From Gnetum montanum (lineage: Eukaryota > Streptophyta > Gnetopsida > Gnetales > Gnetaceae): a stretch of DNA of 64,000 nt. The DNA lies in the NCBI GenBank assembly GCA_015680685.1, contig MNCI01023672.1, positions 501,564 to 565,563 of the forward strand. Reading direction: 5' to 3'. The notes beneath the pieces are model-generated. The model was not told where the DNA came from. It saw only the letters and a list, made by a program, of their open reading frames with translations, and made no database searches. The position numbers and the translations under genes were made by a program. The stretch's first letter is position 1. Every line of letters begins with the position of its first letter. Shown here in pieces: positions 45,668 through 57,060 of the stretch.

Positions 45668-46445
45668 TGATGAGTGGTGAGGTACCCCTACACTCAACCA
45701 TATGAATACGAGCGTCTTACGCGCGATCCGATTGATCTCTAAGGACTAAGTGCTTACGCGCCTTAATGGAACACTTAAGGTTAATCAATCGTTGTCTTCC
45801 CAAACTTACTTGTATTGTCACGGTTGTATGGTTAAGTAAGCTTGGGGTATATGATTTTTATATATTTTATCTTTTTAACGTCTTATGCTAATAGGGGAAG
45901 GTGAAGAGAACTAAGTGACTAACTTTCATTAACTATTCACTAACTAAGTTCTAATTGTCCTAGCACCAGTACTCGTTCCCACTTGCCACACACACCTTGA
46001 ACCAGTGCAACGCTACTGGGATTACCAAACGCTACTTATTACTGGGTTACCAAGCGTTACACACGTGCTCGAAGCGGTTGTATTGAGTGCACTTCACTAG
46101 GAGAGTTAAGGGTTGAGAGAGATTAATTATCTAGAAAAGCATTTAAACATTTAACAATAATTAATTACTATTTAGCTTAGTCCATATGCTGCAAGGTTTA
46201 TCAGAAAGTTCATCTTTATTGCCGTACACAAATGTGTGCTCAGGTATAATTTGCTCAAATAAAGATACGTTCACTTTAAGACTCCTACTGCGGGCACATG
46301 GAAATTATTCTAACTCTGGAATGGAAAAACTACAAGAGTTTAGCTAAGGGTCTAAGTATAAGTGCCTAAAATAGGGAAAGCCGCCTCTTATTTATAGACA
46401 TTGGGGCGGGTGGTGATATCGCGTACACAATATCGCAGCTCATCA
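45668..46445 (-). repeat. 3' LTR of N2
   Basis: 778 bp, plus-strand ends TGATGAGTGGTGAGG...CGCAGCTCATCA. TATAAATA is on the minus strand near 46390-46397. Confidence 0.95.
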
Positions 46446-46457
46446 TACCCCCATGAC
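46446..46457 (-). promoter_or_regulatory. Polypurine tract of N2
   Basis: Minus strand GTCATGGGGGTA immediately before the 3' LTR, as in N1. Confidence 0.75.
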
Positions 46458-48359
46458 TGAATGAAAACTCATCCTTGAGTTCCTTACAAAATATTGGGAA
46501 GGTATGGGATTATTAACTTGAATGACACTAATGGTGAATGGGGTGACACGTGAATGGATCATCATTACAATACATGACAATATTAGTGTTCATGATAACA
46601 AGAGTGAACATTATACACATTTGACATCCAGCCTTATTTGTTAGCTGAGAGAGAAGAGAGAGAAAAGAAGGAGATGTGTTGCTGCTGATGCCAAAATTAC
46701 ACCTTCCGTTGGTCATCCATAAGTTTGCCATCAATCCTGTTCCTTGCATAACTGCTCTAGCACCAGTCCATTCCAAGTGTTCCCTCCAGATCCAATCCAT
46801 TGTTGTATGATTACCATCTGCACACACAACACAGTCTTATATTAGCAAGGGTAAATGAATCACAATGTAGTTGATACCTTGCCTCAGTGTAAGGTCCATT
46901 GGCTGAGTTGTGATATGGCTAATGTAGATTCTGGAGATATAACACTAGTGACTACCCAAGGTGTAGGGGTTAAGAGAAAATCGAAAAAATTGGACCAGGA
47001 CCCCCATGACTAAGAACGAACCTCCAGTAGTGATAGAATGGAAAAAGATAAGGAATAAGAAAGATGGAGAAAAAGAAACAACGACAACGTCAATGAAATG
47101 GATGTCAGAGATGGAAATGATCAAAATAAATGTTGATTGTGGGAATGTTTAAGGGAAAGAAATTAACTGATGCACCAAATACGAATGCCAGTGGATCCTC
47201 CCCAAAGCAGGCTCATGTCTTTAATGCCCTGGTACTCCCACATTCAAAGAGTCTATAGGCTCTGAAAATGCCATTTGAAAGCAAGAATTAAAGTCTTAAC
47301 CACAAGAATTTACCAAAAAAAGAACACAATGCATCAACCAAAATATGGACTATTGATACAATCGGCAATGAGGTGGAAAATGAAGAAAGAATGATGGAAA
47401 GAAAAGAATGGAATGGAGTCACAAGAACAAGATGATGTACAACCCCTTATGTATTAATGGTTGATGTGACTTAGTAGTTCTCATTCCAAATCTAGCCTCA
47501 AACAATCCACATCCAGTGACTTCACATTAATACATTTGGCCAATCCATCCACTTGAAGTAACAAGAATGCTTCCACCAAAAAGTCACCACAATTCCAACG
47601 AAACAAAAAAGGAGGAAATAGGAAGTGAGAAAGGGCCTTAGTTAGAGTGAACATGTTTATTTAGTTCCATAACTAGTGTTTGTAGCCCAGATGATTATTT
47701 CTTCTAAGGAGTGTGCTTTGAATTCTCACTTTTCTCTTTTTCTTCTTCTTTGTTTTTTTTTCACGTGAGAACCACACCATGCAAAGACTTATTATTTTTA
47801 TCAGCTCAACTTCCTAATAATGGAGCAACGTCAGAATGGTAAGGAAAACTCAAGAAGAAAACATCCAAGCACCCAAGAGAATGTCCAGCACAAATGCATC
47901 AAGTCCCCTTGAAGTCACACCCTTTTCACTCCTTGAGTCCTTCCTTAGTTTGAGAAATGCCCAGTCACCAATTCGTTGATGGTTCTTATTATTGAAAGAA
48001 AGGGACTGTACAGTTCCAAGCCAAGAGAGACCATATAAATTCATGGATACATGGATGACGTGGACTCATTTCCTATTATATCAAAAGAAACATGCCTTAG
48101 TATCAACATTATAACTCAAAGGTAAAAATCAAACATTAGCAACCAATAGAATACAGTTCATACCACCATTAGGAGCACTTATTAGGTGACAAATCTGACA
48201 AAATAAATAGACACACAAAGAAATGAAAGAGTATAAACGATGTTGCGAAAGAAAAACAAGAAAAGTTAAAGAAATTTGTAAAACTAAAATGTGTAAAACA
48301 AAAAATGTGAAAAACAACAACTTAGAAAGGAATCAAGGGCCTCGATTGATCAGCATAAG
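46458..48359 (-). other. Non-coding 3' region of N2 with env-leader remnant
   Basis: Collinear with 41453-43325 of N1. The candidate intron is 47021-46818: donor CTACTGGAG|GTTCG, acceptor TGTGTGCAG, then ATGG at 46817. The short frame opened by that ATG ends after 28 codons. The alternative frame (46827-46528) with WIWREHLEW and MQGTG is open in both elements, but nothing identifies a product. Confidence 0.55.
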
Positions 48360-49260
48360 CGGCCATCTCCCCCATGACTGAGTTGAAAGGAGGAGATTCG
48401 AAATAATGAGTGAGGTCATCCTTTCTCCGATGTATTATGTGCATTGACCATTCTAGATTCATGGTAAGGTTTAGTCTGTTGCACATTGACTAGTAATCTT
48501 TTATCAATGTGCTTGTTTGAAGTTTTTAGGAATTTCCCACTTCCCCCTATTGATGTTGTCAGGTTAAGGGTTGGAAGTTGGCGATGCTCTTACTCTAGTG
48601 CATCTATGCTTTTGACGTGGGTGTAAGTTGTTTCCCCAGTTAGTTCCATGCACGTTGGTGAGTTGCTCTCTTCATCAGCTATCAACCACTGGGTGTCTTC
48701 TTGTTGTGTGGTTGCTACATATAGGCACTTTTGTATGTTAATTTCTTGGACACACCGGTTGCATGCAGAAAATGTTGAACATTCCTATATGCAATCATAC
48801 CTTGTATCACTGTATGTGATGCATGGAACTTTCTTCTTCTTGATCTTCCCAAAAGTGTTTTCCTTAGATATTTCCAAGGAAAGATCACGGATTCCTAAGC
48901 GTGAATTTATGGTACTCAGCCATGCCCTTCCCATTATTATTGGGAAATCCCCTTTGTCATTGTTTACTTGTATCATTAGGAAATCATCTAGGTATGACCA
49001 CCCACACATAGTGGTAACGATGTCCTCCACCAGTCCCAAGGGAACAGTGATGGACTAGTTAGCTAGCTTTAAACAAATATTGCTCTTCTTTAGTGGAGGC
49101 AGGTTCCAGGCTTTATACATCTCTTGTGATATTAAGTTGACTCTAGAACCTGAGTCCAGAAGAGCTGTACATGGTTCATTCCCAGTGACTTGGAGATAGA
49201 TTAAAGGGCTTCTGGGGTCAGAGAATTTCCTGGGAAGGTGGCCCTACTTAATCTAGTCAG
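48360..49260 (-). pseudogene. Protease of N2 and truncated pol junction
   Basis: The active site reads LLDSGSRVNLIS near 49172-49137, closer to the canonical D-S/T-G than in N1. GLVEDIVTTMC, FPIIMGRAWLSTINSRLG and LSLEISKENTFGKI follow (49039-48785). The frame is interrupted at a TAG after LELAN-like sequence. The FSHGG-like junction sequence is near 48385-48365. Confidence 0.82.
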
Positions 49261-51697
49261 TGACAGCATGTGTTAACATAACCATGTGCGTTGAGCTCTG
49301 TTTTTGGTTTGAAGGGAGCTCTGAAGCCTTATTTGATGGAGAAGCGTTCAGAGGATCAACGGCTTGTGGTTGTAAGAGCTTGGTTGGATTGTTGGTTCTG
49401 AAGAAAGGTCTTCTCTTTGTGTGGTTGTCAGAACCAGCAGCGGGTTGAAAGTTCACAGCTCTCATAGCATTGCGTTGTTGAGGTTGAGTGGGGAGTTCCC
49501 CTTGCATTGTTGGAGCAGGTGGTAATGGAGCTATTGGTGTGAGAGTTGCAGATGGGTTTGGAGGATGGTATGTATGTGGGTTGTCTCTCATAGGAGGAGT
49601 CCTATAATACTCCTGAGCTTAGTAGTGACATTGTGGTGTCATGTGACCAACAAAGTCACGTGGAGAGATTGGCTGCTACACGTAATAGCCATATGGATAT
49701 GGTTTTTGGTAAAGATATTATTGCCTTGGTGGTGGCATCCCCCATGACTGTGGGTATTGCCACTGTTGGTGTTGTTTAATAGGTTGTGGCAGAGTTCCAC
49801 TTGGATAATACGTTAAAGGTTGGTGGAACTACCTTGGGTTACCTTGGGAATAAGGTAACCTTTAGGGTGCTTACCATTTGTTAAGTCGTGGGTTGAGTAA
49901 ATACACCCTAGACTCTTGTAGATGTGAGATTACTGGGCAACATCCCTTAGGATGGTCATATTGGCATATCTCACATCCATCATCATTTTCTGTATCAGAA
50001 TCCACAACCTCTTCGGTGATGGCCATTTTACCCTTACCTTTGTTACGTACATGGTCCAAGTCCCTCTTTTTCTTTTTGTCATAGTCACTACCTTGCTCCT
50101 TAGACTCCTGTACAATTTTAAGAACAGTTTCAAATCTACTATCTAGGGAGTCCCACATTTGATCTACCTTTGCTAACACTTCTATTGTTAATTTTTGGAG
50201 TGGCAAGGTTTTTCTATTTACCATCTCTTTGAGTGGTGACTCTTCCTCATCCTCACAAAATCTTACTCCCTTCTTTCGGAGGGAAGGATCTCAATTGTAT
50301 TCTTTTNGGCGTAGTTGATCCTGCTGTGCATAACCATGGCCCGAGCAACGATGTAACAGTGCATAATAATGACCCATGGCAGCATCCAAGGGTTTGTGAT
50401 TTTCTTACTTCCATCCTTGGATTTGCTTCTGCAGGTTGGACACCCAGGAGTATGTTTGATACTTATCACTGAACAGCTCTAGCATCGTACTCCACCTTCA
50501 AATGGATTTTGGTTCTAAGGACCGGTACCAGCTTTCTGCTTCTTTTACTAGTGTCCTTGGGAATAACTTTAGTTTTTGCCATTTTTTCTTGATGTTCTGC
50601 AAGGCACATGCATCATAAAATTCTTGTAAGTGGTTCTGAGGATCAACATTGTATCCCCCCTCAAATCGTGGGATGTTATTCATGTCTAACCTCTTGATCC
50701 TGCTATCTTTTTGGTGCCTTGTGGGAATTCTTACGACCTCCGTGATATCTAACATGCTTTGGGTTGTAAGTAGGGGTTCTTCATGGTCATTTCTTTCATA
50801 GCATCTATGATGTCTACGTGGTATCCTACTCTCCCTTCTTCCATGTCGTGATTCTCTAGAGTACCCTTGTCCTCGTTCTTGACTCTCTCATCGAGGTTTC
50901 TCACTCTGTTTACCTTCATCCTCATGGTTAGGTTCCTTATGACTACGTCCTAACACTAAAGGAGAGGGTGAATGTGACAATGAAGGGGAAGAAGAAGGAG
51001 AACCATCGCCATGATGATGTTTCCTACCTTCTCTTCGGTGGTCTCGGCCCTGATCATGATTATGATCAGATTGCCCACCTGTATCATGTGTTTGTGTTCC
51101 CTCATTGAACACTTGGTGTTTGTGGGGATCATAACCACGGTTTTGAACTGTGGAGTGGAGGTTTTGATACACCACCTCTTGACCATCATTAGGAGGGGAA
51201 ACATCATTCGGTGGGGAACCTGTTGAAACTGGTTCACCATCTCCAATTTTGCTTAAAACATGTGGGACGTTATGGGGCCATTTACCCTTCAAAGATGTAT
51301 GATATCTCTCCTGTTGCAAGTCCCTTTGACATTGCGCTTCTGTGGGATGGTAGTCCCCTGTGTCATGGTCACATGCAATGTACTCTGCGTACAACTGTGA
51401 CATGCTTATTCGTGCGAGAGCACAAAGGAGCATGTTGGGGACTACTAGGTCTAGAGGCAATACTATGTTACCCTCCAAGTCTCTCCAATGCAGTTGGTCA
51501 TCTTAATAGAGAATAAAGATAAAGTCAGGTACATATTCATCATGATGAATATATACCACACAGAATTGTTGAGGAATTGGTGGATCTTGGTTATGTGTGT
51601 TGTGTCGCCGACCGTTTCTTGTGTTGGTCCTAGGCGGTGAAGTGCTTTTGTGCGAAGAAGAAGATATTTTTGTCTTATTCGGTGTGCTATTTATCAT
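49253..51697 (-). pseudogene. gag of N2 (broken)
   Basis: ATG at 51697 (MINSTPNKTKISSSSHK). The N-terminal domain and His/Ser-rich linker are mostly open (51478-50888) after one stop. The capsid domain lies at 50755-50310, then acidic region and zinc knuckle CEICQYDHPKGCCP at about 49980-49938 (in the 50224-49871 stretch), then a Pro-rich tail (49591-49253). At base 50307, the only N in the window, about 147 bp present in N1 (39442 to about 39588) are missing. Confidence 0.88.
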
Positions 51698-51796
51698 TGT
51701 CTTATTATTTTTCTTTTGATCAACCCTAAGGGTTCATTCTAGCATCCTAACAATATGAATGATCTCCTGTGTTCTACGTAGCGCACAAACAACTAA

Positions 51797-51816
51797 GTCC
51801 CCGGCAATGGCGCCAA
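51797..51816 (-). promoter_or_regulatory. Primer binding site of N2 (Athila type)
   Basis: Minus-strand TTGGCGCCATTGCCGGGGAC directly follows the 5' LTR. It differs at one base from the Athila consensus as I recall it. Confidence 0.9.
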
Positions 51817-52747
51817 TGATGAGTGGCAAGGTACCCCTACACTCAACCATATGAATACGAGCGTCTCACACGCAATCTGGTTGATCTCCAAGGACTAAGT
51901 GCTTACACACCTTAATGGAACACTTAAGGTTAATCACTCATTGTCTTCCCAAACTTACTTGTATTGTCATAGTTGTATGGTTAAGTAAGCTTGGGGTATA
52001 TGATTTTTATATCTTTTATCTTTTTAACGTCTTATGCTAATAGGGGAAGGTGAAGAGAACTAAGTGACTAACTATTCACTAACTAAGTTCTAATTGTCCT
52101 AGCACTAGTGTCCATTCCCACTTGCCACACACACCCTGAACCAGTGCAATGTTGCTGGGATTACCAAACGCTGCTCGTTATTAGGTTACCAAGCGTTACA
52201 CACGTGCTCAAAGCAGTCATACTAAGTGCACTTAACTAGGAGAGTTAAGGGTTGAGAGAGATTAATTATCTAGGAAATCATTTAAAAATTTAACAATAAT
52301 TAATTACTATTTAGCTTAGTCCATATGTTGTAAGGTTTATCAAAAAGTGCTCAAAGCAGTCATACTAAGTGCACTTAACTAGGAGAGTTAAGGGTTGAGA
52401 GAGATTAATTATCTAGGAAATCATTTAAAAATTTAACAATAATTAATTACTATTTAGCTTAGTCCATATGTTGTAAGGTTTATCAAAAAGTTTATTTTTA
52501 TTGTCGTACACAAATGTGTGCTCAGGTACAATTTGCTCGAATAAAGATCCGTTCACTTTAAGACTCCTACTACGGGCACATGGAAATTATTCTAACTTTG
52601 GAATGGCAAAACTACAAGAATTTAGCTAAGGGTCTCAGTATAAGTGCCTAAAATAGGAAAATTCGCCTCTTATTTATAGACATTGTGGTAGGCCATGATA
52701 TGGCATACGCGATATCGCGGGGGCAGACGCGATATCGCGGCTCATCA
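51817..52747 (-). repeat. 5' LTR of N2, with internal duplication
   Basis: 931 bp. It is longer than its partner because a 143-bp segment is present twice in tandem (52204-52346 and 52347-52489). The U3 carries two perfect 12-bp palindromes CGCGATATCGCG (52708-52719 and 52728-52739) upstream of the TATA box. Confidence 0.95.
52204..52489. repeat. 143-bp tandem duplication inside the N2 5' LTR
   Basis: GTGCTCAAAGCAGTCATACT begins at 52204 and 52347; the two units are identical as far as I can read. The 3' LTR has a single copy, so the duplication arose after insertion or is an assembly artefact. Confidence 0.92.
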
Positions 52748-52752
52748 TCTAC

Positions 52753-53470
52753 ATAGTCTTTTGATAAGGCAAAAAAATTTTAAGGTAAGTTTTCCTACCT
52801 TCTTTTTCTCAAACCTCCTTTGAATTTTCAAAAACAATAAATGAGGCATATTTTCTTGGAATTTTCCCATGAGGATGGAACTTCTTCTAGCTGCATAGGT
52901 GGAAACTCTATTTAGTCTTTTAGTTGGGAAGATGTGATAAGTCTTGATCTTGAAATAGATCTTTTCTTTAATAGGAAATCCTCTATATTCCTTCTCAATT
53001 GTTCCATAAGCCCTTTGTAATCATAGATTCTTTGCATCTATGTAAGACCTTGTGGATATGTATGCAATGTTGGCTCCAATGTTAGGAAAATTCAGTGTCT
53101 TAGCTATTGCTTTGACTGAATATGACATTGTGATTCCTTCAATCTTATTAGTGGCATCATCCTGATTATTCTTCCAACATTGATATACTTCCCCTAGGTA
53201 CCATTCACCATTGCATGATAGTTTGGGCTAAATAAGAGAGGCTTGGAGGCATTCATTTGACAATGTGATACACTATCCTTAATCTTGATCAAGTGAGGCC
53301 TTAGCTTCAGCTTGTGCAAATTGTTTCATCGTAGGTGTAGGCTGATGAATGCTATAAAACTAGGCCTCTTGCTCAGCTTGTCAAGTTTGTTTCTCAACTT
53401 ATCCTATTTCTCTAGGTTTTTTGCCTCTTTGTTGTAAGGGTCCTTTGGCTGTGGGTCTTTTAGTAGCCAT
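52753..53470 (-). pseudogene. Env-position ORF of the host element, N-terminal piece
   Basis: Starts ATGGCTACTAAAAGACC at 53470, directly after a splice-acceptor-like GATTTTAG. It opens MATKRPTAKGPLQQRGKK and contains MSYSVKAIAKTLNFPN, YFKIKTYHIFP and FFCLIKRLC, collinear with SYLVEAIAKALDLPH, YFKITTYHLNP and LPFPCLIRKLC of the sister element at 23780-24160. The domain resembles the Pfam putative plant transposon protein family. The N2 insertion cuts it right after LIKRLC. A few stops. Function unknown. Confidence 0.82.
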
Positions 53471-54044
53471 CTAAAATCATAAAGAATCTACTTAAAATAA
53501 TCCAAGGATTTCAAATAAGTTCTTGATGGTTCATAATCCTGTCTTGAATTCTTGGATTTGATCAAAATCTATCCTTATTACTACTTTTTAGCTCTTATTA
53601 GGATTCCAAAGTTAAAAAAAATTGATAAGAAACCCTTAATTGTTATATTTTCTTACATGTTATGAATAAGTTAGTTTTTTATGACCTCTCACAATTGTTA
53701 TTTTCTAGTTTAAGGTGCATTTGAATGGTTAATTAGGAAGAATAGTTAAATTTATTAGCTTTTAGTCAGTTAATTAGTTCAAATGTGATTAGTTATTATT
53801 GTTCTTACCCTTAATATGTTCTTCTAGGAATTAGAAAATTGTGATGCTAATCATACAAATTACATACAAAACTCTTTCCCATGATTGATTTGGTCACTCT
53901 GTGATCAAGCAGGTTCAAGAATAAGGTAAATCAAAGCTATGGTGAGGAAGTTATGAAGCTTTGAAGTTTGGTTGCCAGAGAATTAGAAAAAAGACATGAA
54001 CTCCCTTTGTATGAAATGAGAAGAATGAAAAATTTTCTAACTCC

Positions 54045-54140
54045 CACACATATATATAGGGGTTTAGAACAAATATATCATAGATATGACATTGTTGATG
54101 TAATGTCATAGGGCAACATACATCGTAGCTACGATGTTAC
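54045..54140 (-). promoter_or_regulatory. Putative internal promoter of the host env-position ORF
   Basis: On the minus strand a TATA box (CCCCTATATATATGTGTGGG) at about 54064-54045 lies some 580 bases upstream of the ORF start. Just upstream are a perfect 16-bp palindrome CATCGTAGCTACGATG (54121-54136) and an inverted repeat ATGACATT/AATGTCAT (54086-54093 and 54102-54109). The arrangement parallels 22735-22826 and the LTR U3 regions. Function inferred, not shown. Confidence 0.4.
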
Positions 54141-54978
54141 CATGAAATTTTTTCATATTTTGAGCTATTTTCAATGAAAAAACCAAGTGAAATGGATAGT
54201 TTGGAAGGTATTAATGTGTTCCAAAGGTTATTAATCATGGATGATGTTTAGAATGTAAGATTTTGTTAATATTAAGTGTGTAAGAGAAGGAATTGTTGAA
54301 TGTAAGTCAATATTTGGGCAAGGTAAGTTGATTAGATTTGTAGGAGATGGTTGGTAGGAATTGTTGAATGTATGATGGAAGATGAGTAGATAGGAAAGTA
54401 CTGATGATCATTTAAATTTTATGGAGGTATAAGATGATGTGGAATTGATCAGCAGGTATGAAGCATAAGAGTTATATAAGTGGGTCCTCTCCAAAGTAGG
54501 CTCTAGCCCTTAGTGCCCTTCTATAACCACACCTATAAGTGTTCGTAGGTACTCAATAAGTTGAATGTAAAACATACTTGTCTTCTAAGACACACATGTT
54601 AGTATTACCTTTATAAGAAAATAATATTATATTATAGAAAACCATTAAATTATGACTATATATAATAGTGAGATTGAATGGACGTAGCAAGGATTGTAGA
54701 AAATGGAATATGAGATGTCTTACCATAGGCATAATAAATTCTATCTATGATGCATGATTAAAGTAATCATTAGCCTTTCTATTCAAGATCCAAACCAAGT
54801 CCATACCACTTATCAGTGACATCACATTACATCATCCTAAAAATAACAACCACAAGACTACCACAATTGCAAGGAGCATTAACACTTGGCAATGAAATTC
54901 AAGAAAGTAGTTTATTAATAGCACACTTTATTATTTTTAAAAAGAGACTTGGCCATTGGACAAAGGAAGGCCTTCAAG

Positions 54979-55150
54979 CATAGGTAACATGTCTTTCTAT
55001 TTCTGTAACCGATGCGAGTCCAAGAAACCTTGAAATTTCTAAGAAGTCACCCACTTTTAGCATGGGTAACATGTCTTTCTAGTTCTGTAACCAATGCGAG
55101 TCCAAGAAACCTTGAAATTTCTAAGAAGTCACCTACTTTTAGGCATGGGT
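54979..55150. repeat. 82-bp tandem repeat, two full copies and part of a third
   Basis: GGTAACATGTCTTTCTA, CGAGTCCAAGAAACCTTGAA and AAGAAGTCACC(C/T)ACTTTTAG recur with a period of about 82 bases. Confidence 0.88.
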
Positions 55151-55739
55151 AACATGTTATTCTAGTGACATGGTAAGGATACACTTATTTTAGATATACT
55201 TCCATTTTTCATTAGAACTCAAGTACATAATATGACTTAATATCATGATAGAATTTATAGTAGTAGCTTTAGAGAGCCACAATTTCCCTTGATGTCACAT
55301 CCTTTTCATTTCCACTTGGTTCTTCGATCTTCCATATGGGCATATGATCACAAGTTTATTTTAGTTTTATTGTGAACAGAATATCATCATGGCCATGGTA
55401 AGAACCTCTTATTATTAGAAATGAGTGAATGAATGATGTGGTCTCACTGTATATATAATCAATCTCTTAATGATTTGATAACATAAGGTGAAATTCTTAT
55501 TGTTTGAACTACATATTTTTTTATTTCTTTATGCTTTATTAGAAAAGTCAACAAAAATATGTACATGAAAGATAGTGAGAAATCATAGAAAAGTGATAAG
55601 AATGGATAAATGTATAAAGAATTGAAAAGATATTAAAGAATGAAAATTGATTAATAAATGAGAAAAGTATAAAATTATGAAAAATATATTAAAGAATGTA
55701 AAGACTAGTAATAAAAGTATAAAGTAAAAAAATATAAGA

Positions 55740-57060
55740 AGAATTGATGCGTAAGTATCAAATTTGACACCTCCATGACTATGATTAAGAGTGGAGTTTA
55801 GAGAGATTGAATGAGTAGTGAACAATTTTGGAGTAATGGTAGAGGTTTTACAAGAAGAAGAAAAGTCACAATATGGTTTCACTTGTTGAATATTGACAAG
55901 GATAAATTTTTGTGGATTTGTTGGATGATATATTTGCATAGTGCCATATTGATATGTAGCATGGATGATATAAGGTCCCTCTTATAGAGTTTGGAACTTA
56001 GCCTTTTGTAAAACATGACTAGGATTATAATAAGGGACTTTATTGTTAGGCTTGATGGATACTTGTCTTATTTTAGCATCATGTTTATATTTGGAGTACT
56101 TTTTGTGGACTTCATTACTCATTTGAGCTACTAATTGATTGTTATCTAACAGATTGAGGTTCATTAGATGTTCTCTTTGAGCTAAGCTTAAATCTAGATC
56201 AAGAGTACTGGTAGTGAAAAGGGTATGTAGTTTTGCTTGGATTGGCAAGGTAGGTAGTTTGCCATAAACTAATTCATATAGTGAATACCCTATAGGAAGT
56301 TTCTAGGTTGATCTATATGCCCATAAAGCATTATTAAGTTTAGTATTTTGGTCCTTTTTATAATGACTAATGGTTCTGGTTAATATCCTTGTGATTTCTC
56401 TATTAGTCACTTCTACTTAACCATTGGCTTGGGGGTGATAAGGCGTAGTTAACTTGTAATTAATCCAAAGTTGTTGCATTCACTTTTTGAATGTAGCTCC
56501 TATGAAGTAAGTCTCGTTATCTAATACGAGCATGAGTGGTACTCCAAATTTGTTCACCACATGTTGTTGAAGAATTTGGCAGTTGTTGTGGCTATGCAAT
56601 CTTTAACTGTAGCTTCTTTTGCCCACTTTGTGCAATAATCAACAGTTACTATGATGTAGGACTTCCCATTTAGCATAGGTGTGATGGGATCCATGAAGTC
56701 AATTTCCCAAATGTCGAAGGATTCCAATGGTTATATCTACAGTTGTGGCCCTTCATTTCTTGCTATTAGTCCTCCATCTCTTTGACATCTTTCATAAGAT
56801 TTTGCAAACTGATGTGTGTCCTTGAATATGGTAGGCCAAAAGTAACATGCCATCATTAGTTTTAATTTTTCCTTTGTCCTGTGTAGTGACCACCACATGG
56901 TCCTTTATGTGCATCTTGTAGGACTCTCTATTGACGTTTTTCTAGAACACACCATCTTATTAACCCATCAGCACATATCTTGTAAATATTTTCATTAATT
57001 TCCATATACCTTTTTACTTTGTGGAGGAACTGTTCCTTATGTTTCTTATCCCATTCAATA
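55740..57060 (-). pseudogene. Integrase of the host Athila-like element (broken)
   Basis: Best preserved is the C-terminal part at 56248-55982: LDLSLAQREHLMNLNLLDNN and later VLQKAKFQTL, then GPYIIHATYQY, the usual tail of Athila-type integrase. The core lies at about 56900-56400 with several stops, and a zinc-binding remnant just before it. The reading ends near HSHGGVKF at about 55790-55765. Confidence 0.78.

Larger units (their letters stand above)
45668..52747 (-). mobile_element. Non-autonomous gag-protease LTR element N2
   Basis: 7.1 kb, same family as N1 but in opposite orientation: 5' LTR 51817-52747, primer site 51797-51816, gag and protease about 51697-48360, 3' region, polypurine tract 46446-46457, 3' LTR 45668-46445. 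Flanks TCTGC (45663-45667) and TCTAC (52748-52752) are a target duplication with one mismatch. Like N1 it has no reverse transcriptase, RNase H or integrase. It interrupts the host env-position ORF exactly within the LIKRLC motif: sequence on the two sides joins to match the uninterrupted sister ORF. Confidence 0.93.
53471..55739 (-). other. Spacer between integrase and env-position ORF of the host element
   Basis: Mostly non-coding. It includes the promoter-like region at 54045-54140, the tandem repeat at 54979-55150, and a segment near 54485-54540 (GGGTCCTCTCCAAAGTAGGC) homologous to parts of the N1 and N2 3' regions. A candidate splice donor GGGTAAGAAC lies near 53811-53801 on the minus strand. 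Confidence 0.5.

Noticed and set aside
37111-52747. N1 and N2 as an inverted segmental duplication
   Set aside because: Each has its own LTR pair and different flanking 5-bp near-duplications, and they interrupt the host ORF at different points.
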